Shown piece by piece: positions 12,899 to 24,629 of a stretch of DNA of 64,000 bases (the first letter of the stretch is position 1; every line of letters begins with the position of its first letter). The notes under the pieces were generated by a model, which ran no database searches, was not told the DNA's origin, and saw only the letters and a list, made by a program, of their open reading frames with translations. The DNA lies in assembly GCA_036873135.1 (NCBI GenBank), contig JAPTYO010000023.1:6955834-7019833 (forward strand), in the 5' to 3' direction. This DNA comes from Clarkia xantiana subsp. parviflora (Eukaryota > Streptophyta > Magnoliopsida > Myrtales > Onagraceae). The translations under genes and the position numbers were made by a program.

Positions 12899-13804
12899 AT
12901 GGCTCAAGAAACCAATGTTGATGACCCCCTTTACATACACCCCTCAGACACCACTGGCCATATGCTCATCCCTTTCCAACTACAAGGAACCTCCAACTAT
13001 CATGTTTGGAGCACATCAATCAGGGAAGGCTTGTTGGTGAAGAACAAGCTTGGTTTTATAGATGGCACATTCACAAGATTGGATGTTGATGTCAATGATA
13101 GAGTGAAATGGGATAGGGCAAATGCAATTGTCAAGGCATGGTTGAGGAACACTGTGGCCAAAGATTTGGTGAATGGTTTGGTCTACAACACAACTGCTTC
13201 TTCTATTTGGAATGACTTGAAGGAGATGTTTGATAAAGTGGATGGCACACAAATCTTTCAATTAACAAGGGAGATTTATCAAACATCTTAAGGTGTGCTC
13301 TCTATCACTGAGTACTTTGCCAAAATGAAGCAACTCTGGGATGCCCTTGCTTCCATTGATGATTTGGATCTTCAATGTGCTGGAGACATTGCCATTGTCA
13401 ATGAACACAAGGAGAAGCAAAAGTTGATGGCATTTCTTCTGGGACTGAATGACTCCTATGGACACATTAGGAGCACCTTACTTATGAGACAACCACTTCC
13501 TTCCCTTAGCATTGCCTTCTCTGTATTGGTACAAGAAGAAAGCCAAAGGACCATCTCTGGTTCCATTGGTGATGTGGGTGAGGCAACTGCCTTGTTCACT
13601 GGAAAGCATCCATCCTATGGTGGTGGTAGAGGCAATGGAAGAGGATATGCAAGGGGTAGAGGCTTTGCTAGAGGCAATGGCAATGGCATTGGAAGAGGAA
13701 ATGGCTTTGGAAGAGGCAACTTCAATCCTTCAAGTCAGAGACCACTCAATACTTGCAACTATTGTGGCAAGAGAGGTCACATTGAAGACAATTGCTACAT
13801 CTAA
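12899..13804 (+). pseudogene. gag: Copia gag, two in-frame stops
   Basis: The frame opens at ATG 12899. The N-terminal part has the copia-type Gag signature (GTSNYHVWSTSIREGLL and LGFIDGT). A Gly/Arg/Asn-rich stretch follows (13615-13730) and then a CCHC zinc knuckle (C-X2-C-X4-H-X4-C, about 13756-13797), the nucleic-acid-binding motif that packages element RNA. A TAA at 13289-13291 and another TAA at 13802-13804, just after the knuckle, break the frame. There is no frameshift: the open frame continues on both sides in the same phase. Without read-through only a short N-terminal Gag could be made, so the copy is probably defective, although a second functional copy elsewhere could supply proteins in trans. 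Confidence 0.85.
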
Positions 13805-16800
13805 CATGGCTACCCATATGATCACCCAATTCATCAAACCAATCCAAATGCTCCTAAGAGGAATTGGAATTCAGCCAACATTGTTGAAGAAGGTGGCAAC
13901 TCAAGTACAATTGAGCATGTGGCAGCCAAGGACAAAAGGATATTTCATGGCACAGCTGACAAAAGAATCCAACATGTTGCTGCCCATAATGATCACTTTG
14001 ATCATACACCCCTAAGCTTTGAGGATATGGATCAAGCTCATGTCAACATGGCAGGTATATCTAGTGATTCTATGGTTTGGATAGTTGACTCAGGTGCTAC
14101 TAACCACATCACTCATCAAGTTGAGTGGCTACATGATTTGAAGAAAAGTGATTCAGATCACCAATATGTGCACTTGCCAAATGGTCACAAATGCAAAGTG
14201 ACTCATGTTGGTTCTTGTTCTTTCTCAAGTGGATTTACCTTGACCAACATACTCTTGGTCCCTGACTTCAAGTTCAATCTGATCTCTGTTTCTAGGTTAC
14301 CTAGCCAGTTAAATTGCAAAGTGATCTTTACTTGTGATCATGTGTTACTTCAGGGCCAGAGTGGCAAGTCCATGGTGATTGGGGAATGGAATAGAGGACT
14401 ATACACTTTGAAGGATGTGGTGCCTTCAAGCCCAAGGAAGTTAGCAGCTGCTTGCTTGGAGAATAAGGATGAAGTATTGAGATGGCATAGGCGTTTGGGC
14501 CATGTCTCTGAACAATATTTGAATCATTTGGATGTTTTAGGCCTGAATAAGACATATGGTTGTATCAAACAATGCACTATTTGTCCTCTTGCAAAACAAT
14601 CTAGATTTTCTTTTCCAACCAGTGATTCTATTGCTTCAAAGCCCTTTGATTTGGTTCACATGGATTTATGAGGTCCTTACAAAGTGCCAACCTTCAAGAA
14701 CAATCAATACTTCTTGACCATTGTTGATGATCACTCAAGGGCAACTTGGGTTTACTTGATGAGGCACAAAAGTGATACTTTCTTGCACATCAAGAATTTC
14801 CTAATCATGGTGAAGAATCAATTTGGAACAATGGTCAAAACTTTGAGGAGTGATAATGGGACTGAGTTCATCAATTCTATTTGCAAAGGTTTGCTTCTTC
14901 AATTTGGCATTCTTCATCAAACAAGTTGTGTGCATACACCACAACAAAATGGAAGGGTGGAACGCAAACATAGGGACATCCTCAACATTGCTAGAGCTAT
15001 AAGATTTCAAGCATCCATGCCTTTGAGGCATTGGGGGTATTGCATACTCAATGCTTGTTACTTACTCAATAGGCTTCCCACCTCTATCTTGAAGTTCAAG
15101 TCACCTATTGAAGTGTTATATGGCAAAACTCCTTCCCTTCATCACTTGAGAACTATAGGTTGTCTATGTTTTTCAACCAAATTGAACAACCATGACAAGT
15201 TTAGTCCAAGGGCTGAACCATGCATCCTAATGGGATATTCAACATCTCAAAAAGGATACCTTGTGATGAACATTTCAAACTCAGTGTTTCATGTATCAAG
15301 GGATGTTCATTTCCATGAGGATATTTTCCCCTTTAGCATGTCTAAGGATGCTCTAAAGGCTCTTATTCCATCTTGCTTGGGAGTCAAGCAACCACTTGAG
15401 GATTTCCCACCTGAGAATCCTTTTCATTTTGACATGGATATATCAACCAACTCTCCTCCCATTGAGGTTGTCACACCTCAAATAGATGATCAAGCACCTC
15501 CAATTGAGGATCAACCACCTCAACAACCAATTGAAGAAGAAGCACCCCAACCTTCCAATCTGAGAAGGAGTCTTAGAATTGCACAACTACACCCACCACC
15601 TCCTAGGAGAAGTGCAAGGCTTGCTGAACTCAAACAAAGATCAAGTTCAAATGCTATCTTTGGAATGGAGAAGTATGTCTCCTATGACAACTTGGGTCCA
15701 CAATACAAATGCTTCTTGGCTGCTCTTGACAAGATCAAAGAGCCAACCACCTATAAACAAGCAATCAAAGACCCAAAATGGATCTTGGCCATGAAGGAGG
15801 AAATGCAAGCACTTCAAAACAACAACACTTGGGAGCTAATAGAACTCCCACAAGGCAAATCTTCAATTGGTTGCAAATGGGTATTTAAGGTCAAATACAA
15901 TTCTGATGGTTCCATTGAAAGATACAAAGCAAGATTGGTTGCCAAGGGATTCACTCCAATAGAAGGGACTGATTTCAATGAGACATTCTCCCCTGTAGTC
16001 AAAATGGACACAGTGAGGATCATATTAGCTTTGGCAGCTTCCAAATCATGGGGATTGTACCACATGGATGTAAACAATGCATTTCTTCAAGGTGATCTAA
16101 ATGAAGAAGTGTATATGGACATTCCCCAAGGTTTTAATCATTCCAAGTCTCTTGAGGGATATCCCAAACTTGTGTGCAAGCTCAACAAGTCCTTATATGG
16201 TCTCAAACAAGCTTCAAGACAATGGAACATCAAGCTCACTCAAACCTTATTGAAGAATGGTTACAAACAATGTGCCTCAGATCATTCCTTGTTCACCAAG
16301 ATACAAGGTGATGACAAAGTTTTTCTTCTCACCTATGTTGATGATCTTCTAATCACTGGCTCCAACACCAAGATGATCAATCAATTGAAGAACACACTCC
16401 AAACACACTTCAAATTGAAGGACTTAGGAGACTTGAGGTACTTTTTGGGACTTGAAGTTGCAAGGTCAGATAGAGGTCTTGTAATCAACCAAAGGAAGTA
16501 TGCAATTGAGCTCATTGAAGATGCTGGCCTAGGGGCTGCAAGGCCTGCTGAAACCCCTATGGAGTTCAATGTCAAACTCACCACACATGAGTATGACAAA
16601 GCAACTAATTCAAACATTGATGATGCACTCTTGGAGGATGCCACTTCTTATAGGAGGATCATTGGCAAGTTGCTATACCTTACCATGACAAGGCCAGACA
16701 TTAGCTTTTCAGTGCAAAGACTCAGTCAATTTGTTGACAAGCCAAAGCAGTCCCATCATGATGCAGTCATAAGAGTCATCAGATACATTAAAGGCACTCC

Positions 16801-17350
16801 AGGACAAGGATTGATCTATCATTCCAACAACAAGCTCAATTTGAGTTTGTTTTGTGATTCTGATTGGGCTGCTTGCCCTTTTAGTAGGAAATCAGTGAGT
16901 GCTTATTGTGTCAAGCTAGGAGAGGCTATGATAGCCTGGAAGGTAAAGAAGCAAGACACAATTTCCCTATCAAGTGCTGAAGCAGAGTATAGATGCCTAA
17001 GGGTTGCAATTCAAGAGGCACTTTGGGTGGGAAGAATCCTCAAGGAACTTGGCATACAAGTAAATCTTCCTATCCCAATCTACACAGATAGCCAAGCAGC
17101 TGTAAAGATTGCAAAGAATCCCATGTTCCATGAGCGCACCAAGCACATTGAGCTAGATTGCCACTTCACAAGACATCATATTCAACAAGGATTCATAGGT
17201 GTCCATTACATTCCTTCAAAGGAACAACTTGCTGACTTGCTTACCAAGGCATTGGTCAAGAGTCAACACTTAGCTTTGCTAAAGCTATATGGAATCAAGG
17301 ATGTGTTCCAAGAAAGAAGAGAAGAAGAAGAAAAGGATGGGAGAATATAG
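13805..17350 (+). pseudogene. pol: Copia pol: protease, integrase, reverse transcriptase, RNase H
   Basis: Same frame as gag. Aspartic protease: DSGA at 14087. A GAG-pre-integrase HHCC zinc segment lies at about 14478-14600 (WHRRLGH ... CTICPLAK). Integrase core: D just before 14669, D at 14852 (SDNG) and E at 14960 (NGRVERKH), the DDE triad that inserts the cDNA. Reverse transcriptase: about 15820-16560, with KARLVAKG, SLYGLKQA and the catalytic YVDD at 16334. RNase H: about 16850-17250, with SSAEAEYR and TDSQAA. The order protease-integrase-RT-RNase H defines copia. A TGA at 14669-14671 interrupts the integrase; the frame then stays open for over 880 codons and ends at TAG 17348-17350, two bases inside the 3' LTR. 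Confidence 0.93.
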
Positions 17351-17621
17351 AGTATATAAGTTGATATGCTCACATTGCATCTTGTCATTTATACTTGCAT
17401 TTACTTCTATCATGTCATTAGATGATTGTATAAGGTTATTATATGGTGCATATATCATGTAGTACATGTTACATGGTGTATGCACCTTGGTGCACCAAGT
17501 TGGGCACATAGGATAGCTAGTCCTAGTTGGTGATCCTTATCACCTAGTATATATAGTTTACCTATTGCATTGTAATCCCTAATCATCAATCAACAAATGA
17601 TTCAACCTACTAAAGTTATTA
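17346..17621 (+). repeat. 3' LTR of the copia element
   Basis: 276 bp, same ends as the 5' copy, followed by the AAATA duplication. The last codon of pol overlaps its first bases. Confidence 0.95.
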
Positions 17622-17674
17622 AAATACTACTGTTTCACTTTCATTTTTTACTTTTTCTCTCGTTTTTCATTCGC

Positions 17675-19960
17675 TCTGGCGAACCAATATAGTGCTTTTT
17701 TCATCAACCCAAACTCGTCTCATTCTTGCGCTCCTGAAGAGAGGATTTTAATTGGAGTCGCTACTGCTGGTCCTTCCGATCCCAATCGAGAAGTCTCATT
17801 TCTCCAGTCTCTCTCCAAGACCCCAATGGCCGCTCAATTCCCTGTCGGTAGGTTCCAAGGTTTCGTTCCCTATTTCTCTAAACCTATTAAGGATAATAAA
17901 TTATCAAGCGGCGCTTTCATAAAAGCTGTGATGTTGGACAATCTAAGCGATGCTGAAAAGTCTCGATATGGTGGTCCCATCGGGGAATGTCACTAAGCTC
18001 GAGCTAGGGAAGTCCCAGTTTACGCGGGCCAAATCGAGGTGGGGCTTCGATTACCCTTTTGCTTAGAGTTGGAAGAACTTTGTGAGCACTATGGCATGCA
18101 TCCCTGCCAGCTTACGGTTAATGCCATCCGTTTTTGGATGGGTTTCCGTTGTTTGTGCGATGTCTACAGCTGGACGTACACTCTCCAACTTTTTCGATGC
18201 TTCTTCCAGTTGTTAAGGAGCATAAGATCAATTTTTGGCTTCAAAGGTCGATGGCCTCCTGCGGATGATCACTTTTCCTGGGAGTCGGCCAAGAAGTTGG
18301 TGATTGGGGTTAAATCTTATAATGCCAATTGGAAACACTACTATTTTTTCTGTCGAGAAGGCGTTTCTTGGCCTTTGATTCCTTCTGTCGGTACCGATGG
18401 TGCCCCCTCTCTACAAGGCTTGACACCTGAGGAGTTCGCCACCGTCGGCAAGATCCATGCCTCCGTTACATCAGAAAGTTTTGAGCCGTGGTGCTCTGTC
18501 GATTATACGACAAGGGAGGCTCTTATTCGAGCATCAATTCGGCTTCGCCTTGTGGATCCCCCAATTAACTGGGTAATCTTTCTTTTTTCGTAATCGCATT
18601 TTTGAATCTTCTTTTGCTTTCTGTAGGTATTTTTATGAAGCTTTTTGATGCTCGTGATCAGGCGGCAACAGGGGTGCCCATGGCTGAAAACCCTGCGGCG
18701 ACCAGTACCGAGGTCGTCCCTGAGCAATCTACCCTCAAGGGAGTCCCTTCTGATACTACTGAGGTGGTTGACAAGACTCCTCGAGGGAGAACCAAGAGGA
18801 CGGCGAACAAGGGCGGCTCCAAGCCCACTACGAAGGTAAAGGTGACAGCCGCCACCCCTATCTCGGAATTTCAGGAGGCTGCCCCCTTGGTTGCTCCTAC
18901 CACTTCGAGTTCTCCCCCAGTCTCCAAAGGTATGAACTTTTTTTACTTCACTTTCTTTCCTATTTCTCGAAGTATCTCTAATATTTCTCATATTTTTCGC
19001 AGAAGTCGACCCGAAGGGTAAGGGTCCTACTGAATCCTCGACTTCTCAAGCCATGACGGGCTTGAAGTTTGAAGGTCCTCCTTTCAATTGGAGGATTCTT
19101 CATTTTTCCCCTGAGACCTTGTCCGGGAATGTCGACTGGGATCCCATTGCCTCTTTAAAGGGGTACCAGTTGAAGGAGGGTCACTCTCTCGCCAATCGAG
19201 ACTTGGCCCTTCATCTTTTGAATGCCTCCACCCCCCCTTCAAGACCGTCCTCGCTTGCCCACCGAAAGAGCTAGCGAGACTGCTCGCGTGTTCTTACACC
19301 GACAGGCCAAGGTAAGAAAGGCCTTGTATTCCTTTTTTTTGTCTATATAGTTTTGAAGTTGACTTTTTACTAAATCGTCGTATTCCTTAGGCCACTCGCG
19401 ATTTTCTGCAAGTCGGCCGCCTGATCCTTGACCTAGATGAGGAGGTTTCCTTTTTGAAAGGGAAACTTGCCACTGTGGAGGCGGAGATAGGAGAGACGCA
19501 ACGTCTTCAAGAGGAGGTTGCTCGACTAAAAGGGGAGGTCCTTCACTTGAACGAAGCTCTCGCCAATTCTGCCGAGGAGCTTTATATATGCAAGGACACT
19601 CTGAAGACCTCCTTGATTCTCAACGCCGAGTGCAACAGTGTGCGTCGTATCTCTGCCGCCGTTCTGGAGAGTCTTCGCACAAAGGTGGCTTCCTGCAAGA
19701 AGGAAGTCGCCACTCTTGAGACCGAGGACGAGAAGTACTAGGGACCTGCCTCGGAGATCATTGCTGGTTATAAGGCCAGTACTGATTTTCAGACTGACGC
19801 TGCCATGGCCGGTGGGCAGATGCTTCTTTCGACCTTTGCGTCAGTGGTTAAGGACATCAGGGCTATAGACCCAAATTTTGACTTCTCGAAGGTGGAGGCA
19901 CTTCGAGAATATTTAGTCGCCGATGCTAGGGCTAGGGATAGTAGAAAAAATCCTGTATAG
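17675..19960 (+). pseudogene. Spliced ORF of the 'putative gypsy type transposon' family (PF04195-like)
   Basis: Four exons can be read. Exon 1 runs about 17675-18572, exon 2 18627-18929, exon 3 19003-19311 and exon 4 19391-19960; every intron has GT...AG ends (donors 18573, 18930, 19312; acceptors 18626, 19002, 19390) and pyrimidine-rich acceptors. Exon 1 carries LELEELCEHYGMHPCQL and AIRFWMGF, resembling the extra ORF found in Tat-clade gypsy elements. Exon 2 is Pro/Thr/Lys-rich. Exon 4 encodes a heptad-rich coiled coil (19450-19730). Breaks: TAA at 17994-17996, TAG at 19739-19741, and a frame change at a run of seven C (19231-19237) in exon 3. The first in-frame ATG is 17826; an earlier open stretch starts with CTG near 17675. 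The function of this family is not known. Placement between an LTR and a tandem array suggests an antisense ORF of the minus-oriented element (inference). Confidence 0.72.
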
Positions 19961-20274
19961 ATGTTCTTTTATCTTTCCCTACTTGATGTAAGCCGTGTTT
20001 ATCAATGATATAAGGGAGACCTTTTTACGACTTTGTGCATCCATTTTCTCTTTTCATTGATCTTTTTGCTTAATCATCAAATTTAAAGGATAATCATTTT
20101 ATCTCAAAGAACTTTGACCAATCCACTGATAAAACTTTAGAAAAAATCAGAGTTTTTATTTTTGAGGATAAGGACTTGTCTACTCGACTTTCGTAGTAAA
20201 TATCAGATTTCTAAATTATCAATAATTAACGTTGAGAAGGATTTTATCCTTAAGACCTAACCTTCTTTATGAGT
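19961..20274. other. Spacer between the ORF and the 97-bp array
   Basis: AT-rich, with degenerate versions of the array motif (ATATCAGATTTCT near 20201). No gene seen. A poly(A) signal for the upstream ORF could lie here (AATGATATAAGG region near 20005), not certain. Confidence 0.4.
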
Positions 20275-21465
20275 TGTCGACCATTCTGAGTGATTTGGAT
20301 GATATCAGATTTCTGGTGGTCGATTATTAACTTCAAGAAGACTTGCCTCTTTGATACTTAACCTCTTTCGAGTTGTCGACCAATCTGAGTGATTTAGATG
20401 ATAACATATTTTTGATGGTTGACACTCGATTCGGAAATTTTTTTTCTTTGATACTTAAGCTCTTTCGAGTTGTCGACCAATTTGAGTGATTTAGATGATA
20501 TCATATTTTTTATGGCCGACACTCGATTCGGAAAAAGTTTGTCATTGATACTTAACCTCTTTCCAGTTGTCGACCAATCTGAGTGATTTAGATGATATCA
20601 TATTTTTTATGGTTGACACTATATTCGGAAAAAGTTTGTCTTCGATACTTAACCTCTTTCGAGTTGTCGACCAATCTGAGTGATTTAGATGATATCCGAT
20701 TTTTGATGGTCGACACTCGATTCGGAAAAAGTTTGTCTTCGATACTTAACCTCTTTCGAGTTGTCGACCAATCTGAGTGATTTAGATGATATCATATTTT
20801 TGATGGTCGATACTCGATACGGAAAAAGTTTGTCTTCGATACTTAACCTCTTTCGAGTTTTCGACCAATCTGAGTGATTTAGATGATATCATTTTTTATG
20901 GTCGACACTCGATTCGGAAAAAGTTTGTCTTCGATACTTAACCTCTTTCGAGTTGTCGACCAACCTTAGTGATTTAGATGATATCAGATTTTGATGGTCG
21001 ACACTCAATTCGGAAAAAGTTTGTCTTCGATACATAACCTCTTTCGAGTTGTCGACCAATCTGAGTGATTTAGATGATATCAGAGTTTTGATGGTTGACA
21101 CTCGATTCGGAAAAAGTTTGTCTTCGATACTTAACCTCTTTCGAGTTGTCGACCAATCTGAGTGATTTAGATGATATCAGATTTTTTATGGTCGACACTC
21201 GATTCGAAAAAAGTTTGTCTTCGATACTTAACCTCTTTCAAGTTGTCGGCCAATCTGAGTGATTTAGATGATATCATATTTTTGATGGTCGACACACGAT
21301 TCGGAAAAAATTTGTCTTCGATACTTAACCTCTTTCGAGTTGTCGACCAATCTGAGTGATTTAGATGATATCATATTTTTGATGGTCGACACTCGATTCG
21401 GAAAAAGTTTTTCTTCGCCGCCATATGTCTTTCGAGTTGTCAACCAATCTGAGTGATTTAGATGA
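20275..21465. repeat. Tandem array, about 97-bp monomer
   Basis: Thirteen copies of the landmark GAGTGATTTAGATGATATCA occur at about 20288, 20387, 20485, 20581, 20678, 20775, 20872 and onward to 21451, spaced 95-99 bp. The monomer also contains GAGTTGTCGACCAAT and GATTCGGAAAAAGTTTGTC. The reverse complement of the landmark is the core of the 76-bp array at 24630-25500. The array is cut at 21465 by an LTR. Tandem repeats between pol and the 3' LTR are typical of Tat/Ogre gypsy elements. Confidence 0.92.
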
Positions 21466-22270
21466 TGTTGGGTTATGATTGATTAAACTCGTCATTAAGC
21501 ACAAGAGTCGAGTACGTTCAAAGGGCAGGGAAAGAAGAGTCGCCGACCTTTCTGACTCGTCTTAACGAGATAGGGATGTAAGGTCGACGATAACTTATGA
21601 AAAAGTCGACTTCCAAAGTACGACTTCCTTCGAAGGTAAAGACAGGTGGCGACCTGCTTATCATTATCATCAGAAGAAACCTTCCTTCGAAGGTAAAGAC
21701 AGGCGGCGACCTGCTTATCATTATCATCAGAAGAAACCTTCCTTCGAAGGTAAAGACAGGTGGCGACCTGCTGGTCACTATCATCCGAAGAAACCTTCCT
21801 TCGAAGGTAAAGACAGGTGGCGACCTGCTTGTCACTATCATCAGAGGAAACCTTCCTCCGGAAGTAAACACAGGTGGCGACCTGCTTCAACCGTCATCAG
21901 AGGAAACCTTCCTCTTGAAGTAAAGACAGGTGGTGACCTGCTTGTCACCTGCTTGACCGACTCTGAAGAGAAACCCCCCAAGGAGGGTAACCGCCATATA
22001 AAGTCGGTAACTTATCCCTATAAAAAGGGACTATTTCTATTTACTTCATTACATTCAGTCAGTTCTAAATACGTTCTTATTTTATCACTCTCAAATCCAT
22101 TACTGACTTAAGCTTCAGAGTGGAATCAGGGGCCATCCCCACCCCTTTTTTAGGTTCTCGCCCCACATAACCTCTTAGAGGAAAACTTAGCGTTCGAGAG
22201 AGCTAAGTCCGAGGCAATACTTGGAAGTCCATTCCCCGAAGTTCAAGGCCACGTCATATTGATCCCAAAA
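21466..22270 (+). mobile_element. Gypsy LTR, plus orientation
   Basis: 805 bp, TGTTGGGTTATG...GATCCCAAAA (the last bases are CCCAAAA instead of the CCCAACA seen in relatives). A TATA box (CCCTATAAAAAGG) is at about 22017-22029. Five roughly 58-bp subrepeats with the CAGGTGGCGACCTG core fill 21640-21955. A primer-binding site follows directly. It abuts the 97-bp array with no polypurine tract, so it is best read as a 5' LTR inserted into the array. No second LTR of this element was found. Confidence 0.8.
21640..21955 (+). repeat. U3 subrepeats, about 58 bp
   Basis: Five copies of a unit with CTTCCTTCGAAGGTAAAGAC followed by AGGTGGCGACCTGCTT. They create long open frames on both strands that are repeat artefacts. 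Comparable subrepeats sit at 310-560 in every array unit and at 50080-50280 and 56690-56890. Confidence 0.85.
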
Positions 22271-22290
22271 TTTGGCGTCGTCTGTGGGAA
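22271..22290 (+). promoter_or_regulatory. Gypsy primer-binding site
   Basis: TTTGGCGTCGTCTGTGGGAA directly follows the LTR; the other gypsy elements here have TTGGCGCCGTCTGTGGGAA or TTTGGTGCCGTCTGTGGGAA at the same place. The first bases fit the 3' end of a tRNA ending CGGCGCCA; which tRNA is not certain. Confidence 0.7.
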
Positions 22291-22638
22291 ACTCCGATTA
22301 AAAAGTCGTGACCTCTAGAGAAGCAACAAGATGTCCAACTTCCTGGTGGAATAAAATTATCCCCCAGTGGATCCTACCACCTCGAAGCCAATCACCAGAG
22401 AAGATCCGTCCAGTCCACAAGCTAATGCGGTGAAAAGATTCCCTTTTTCCTTCTGGCGGAGGTAGTGATGGAAATCTCAGTCATTCCAAGTCATTACCAA
22501 ATCCAGAAGAAGTAAGGACAGTCCCCCCGGCTGTCCCCCAAGAAGTATGGGCGGCCTTTATGACCTTTTGGAATAAAGCCCAGGCGGGCACCATCCCCGA
22601 AAAAGGCACCCGCTCAAGAAACTTTCCAAAAAGAGGAT

Positions 22639-24461
22639 GTGGCGTCCAACGTAAAAATCCAGGAGAAAGAACCCCTGGAGAAAGAAATTCCTAAGACTCC
22701 TGAAGGAGACATGGCGAGCAAAGAACCTGTCTTATTCACTATGGGACATGTGGAAGAGTTTTTAGAGAAAAAGAGAAGGGGGACGAACGATTTGCTGATT
22801 GTTCGCGATCATATCTCCCATCCTTTCTCTAAAAGGTTGTTCAACACTCGAGTTCCTCTGCAAGTCTTTGCGAGGAACATTGACGACTAGACAGGCGAAG
22901 GAGATCCCGTTCGCCACATCAACGCCCATAACTCTTCCCTCCTGGGAAGAGGGGCAACTCCGGATCGCTATGCAGCCCTCTTCCCAACTATGTTGAAAGA
23001 AGAGGCGTCCACTTGGTTCTACGGCCTCCCCGACAACTCGATCGATTCATGGGAGGAACTGAAGGCTAAATTCATCGAAGGCCATATAGGCCAAAGACAG
23101 CGCCTGAAGAGTATGGATTTCCTAGATAAAATTGAACAAGGTTCTGATGAAACCTTGGCCAATTATTACACTAGGTTCCATAAGATACTCCAACAGTTAA
23201 ATGAAGATGCCACGGATGACGAGTTGATCAGGACCTTCTAGAGAGGTCTTAGGACACAGAGCTAAGCTCTGAAGGACAACATGGTGATGAAGCCGGTGAG
23301 AAAGATCGATGCCCTTGCCACGAAGGTGAATAAGTACATAGATCTGGAAAGATCATACGAGAAGTCGCCTCAAGAAATCAAGCGCCCAGTCGTGCCAACA
23401 AAAACCGAATGAGGCTCCGCTTCTCGACCACCTAGGAGGGAAGAAAGACGAGAGGGAAACTTCCGACCCTGAAACCGTCTCGGAATGAGAAATCCTAACC
23501 CCTATCCAGGAAAGTTTACTCCTCTCACACACAATATATCAGTTGTGCTCCAGGAGATGGAAAAACATAAGCTGGATGATCCTCCCCTGGTTAAAAAGGG
23601 ACCGATGGGATCTCAGATGAACGATTATTGTCGATATCATCGGATTCAGGGACATGAAAGTAACGAATGTGTCGCATTGAAACATGACATCGAGGCTTTA
23701 ATCCGAAGGGGCAAATTACTCAAGTTCGTCGAAAAACCTTCCAAGGCTCTAAAACGGAGTCGAAGCCCTAGAAGAAATTCTCGATCTCCCCCTCATGACA
23801 ACCCACCCCCAAGAGGGACAATCAACGTCATTGCTGGAGGATTCGCCTCAGGAGGGGAAACCAGCACTGCTCAAGAAGTTTATGCCACCCAGATCTCACA
23901 AGGCAGAGATAAAAGGAAGGCGCCAGAAGAAGTCGACCCAGTGGTTATAAGTTTCACCACCGACGACCTTATAATGGTCACCCAACCGCATGACAACGCT
24001 TTGGTCATCACTGCTACTTTGGCAGATTACGAAGTCAAGAGAATTCTAATCGACAGTGGAAGCTCGACCGATATACTTTTTAACGAAGCTTTCCAGAGTC
24101 TGGGATTAGCACAGAGGGATCTCTGAAGGTCGACTTTCCACTCATAGGATTTGCCGAAAGGACCACCTATCTAATGGGCGCTATCAAACTCCCAATGGTT
24201 CTGGGAAAAGAGAAGACAACTCTAACCGTAGATGTGCTCTTCCTAGTCGTCGACGCCACCTCAGCATACAATGCCATTATTGGAAGAACGAATCTTAATC
24301 CTCACCAGATAATCCCCTCAACAGCTCATCAAGTAATGAAATTCCCAACACCGCACGTGATAGGGGAAGTGAGAGGCGATCAAACTGCATCTCGACGATG
24401 TTACGTCAGTTCGATGAGACGCCGGAACAAGAGACAAGTCATAGAAACGGTGCCCTATTAA
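22639..24461 (+). pseudogene. gag: Gypsy gag-protease remnant without pol
   Basis: One frame from 22639 to about 24120 contains a Retrotrans_gag core (EEASTWFYGLPDNSIDSWEE, 22990-23240), a zinc-knuckle-like CRYHRIQGHESNEC (about 23627-23670), a short Arg/Ser patch, and the protease active site IDSGSSTDILF (about 24050). In-frame stops: TAG 22888, TAG 23239, TAA 23263, TGA 23410, TGA 23470. A frameshift near 24120 moves the last part to another frame (24174-24461), which ends in a normal TAA. This matches the end of the gag-protease frame in the 31426-40139 element. Reverse transcriptase and integrase are absent: a tandem array starts 170 bp downstream. The copy is non-autonomous and decayed. 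Confidence 0.85.
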
Positions 24462-24629
24462 GAAAATAATTTCGCTTATTTTTAAGGCTAATGTTTGTTC
24501 TATGATGCTTTTTCTTTGTAAGATTCAGGACGGATAAATTAAAGGCCCTCCCTTTTTCAAGATATCCGAGCTTTTCTTTCTAGGCAACCAGAACTCAGAA
24601 AGAAACTGACTAGCAACAATCTGATATCA

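Larger units (their letters stand above)
11873..17621 (+). mobile_element. Complete Ty1-copia retrotransposon with TA...TA ends
   Basis: The two 276-bp LTRs (11873-12148 and 17346-17621) differ at two positions by eye, and the element is flanked by a perfect 5-bp duplication AAATA (11868-11872 and 17622-17626). The initiator-methionine tRNA primer site TGGTATCAGAGC begins directly after the 5' LTR at 12149. A purine-rich tract (about 17315-17345) precedes the 3' LTR. The LTRs start TATAG and end TTATTA, so the termini are TA...TA rather than TG...CA; such ends are a known minority class, mostly in copia. One long gag-pol frame fills the interior, interrupted by three stop codons. The near-identical LTRs indicate a very recent insertion. 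Confidence 0.95.

Noticed and set aside
13512..14015. 167-codon ORF overlapping copia gag
   Set aside because: Shadow in another frame of the Gly/Arg-rich gag and zinc-knuckle region.
21495..21923. Open frames of repeated QVATCLYLRRK and KVKTGGDLL on both strands
   Set aside because: Product of LTR subrepeats whose period is a multiple of three over this stretch; not a repeat protein.
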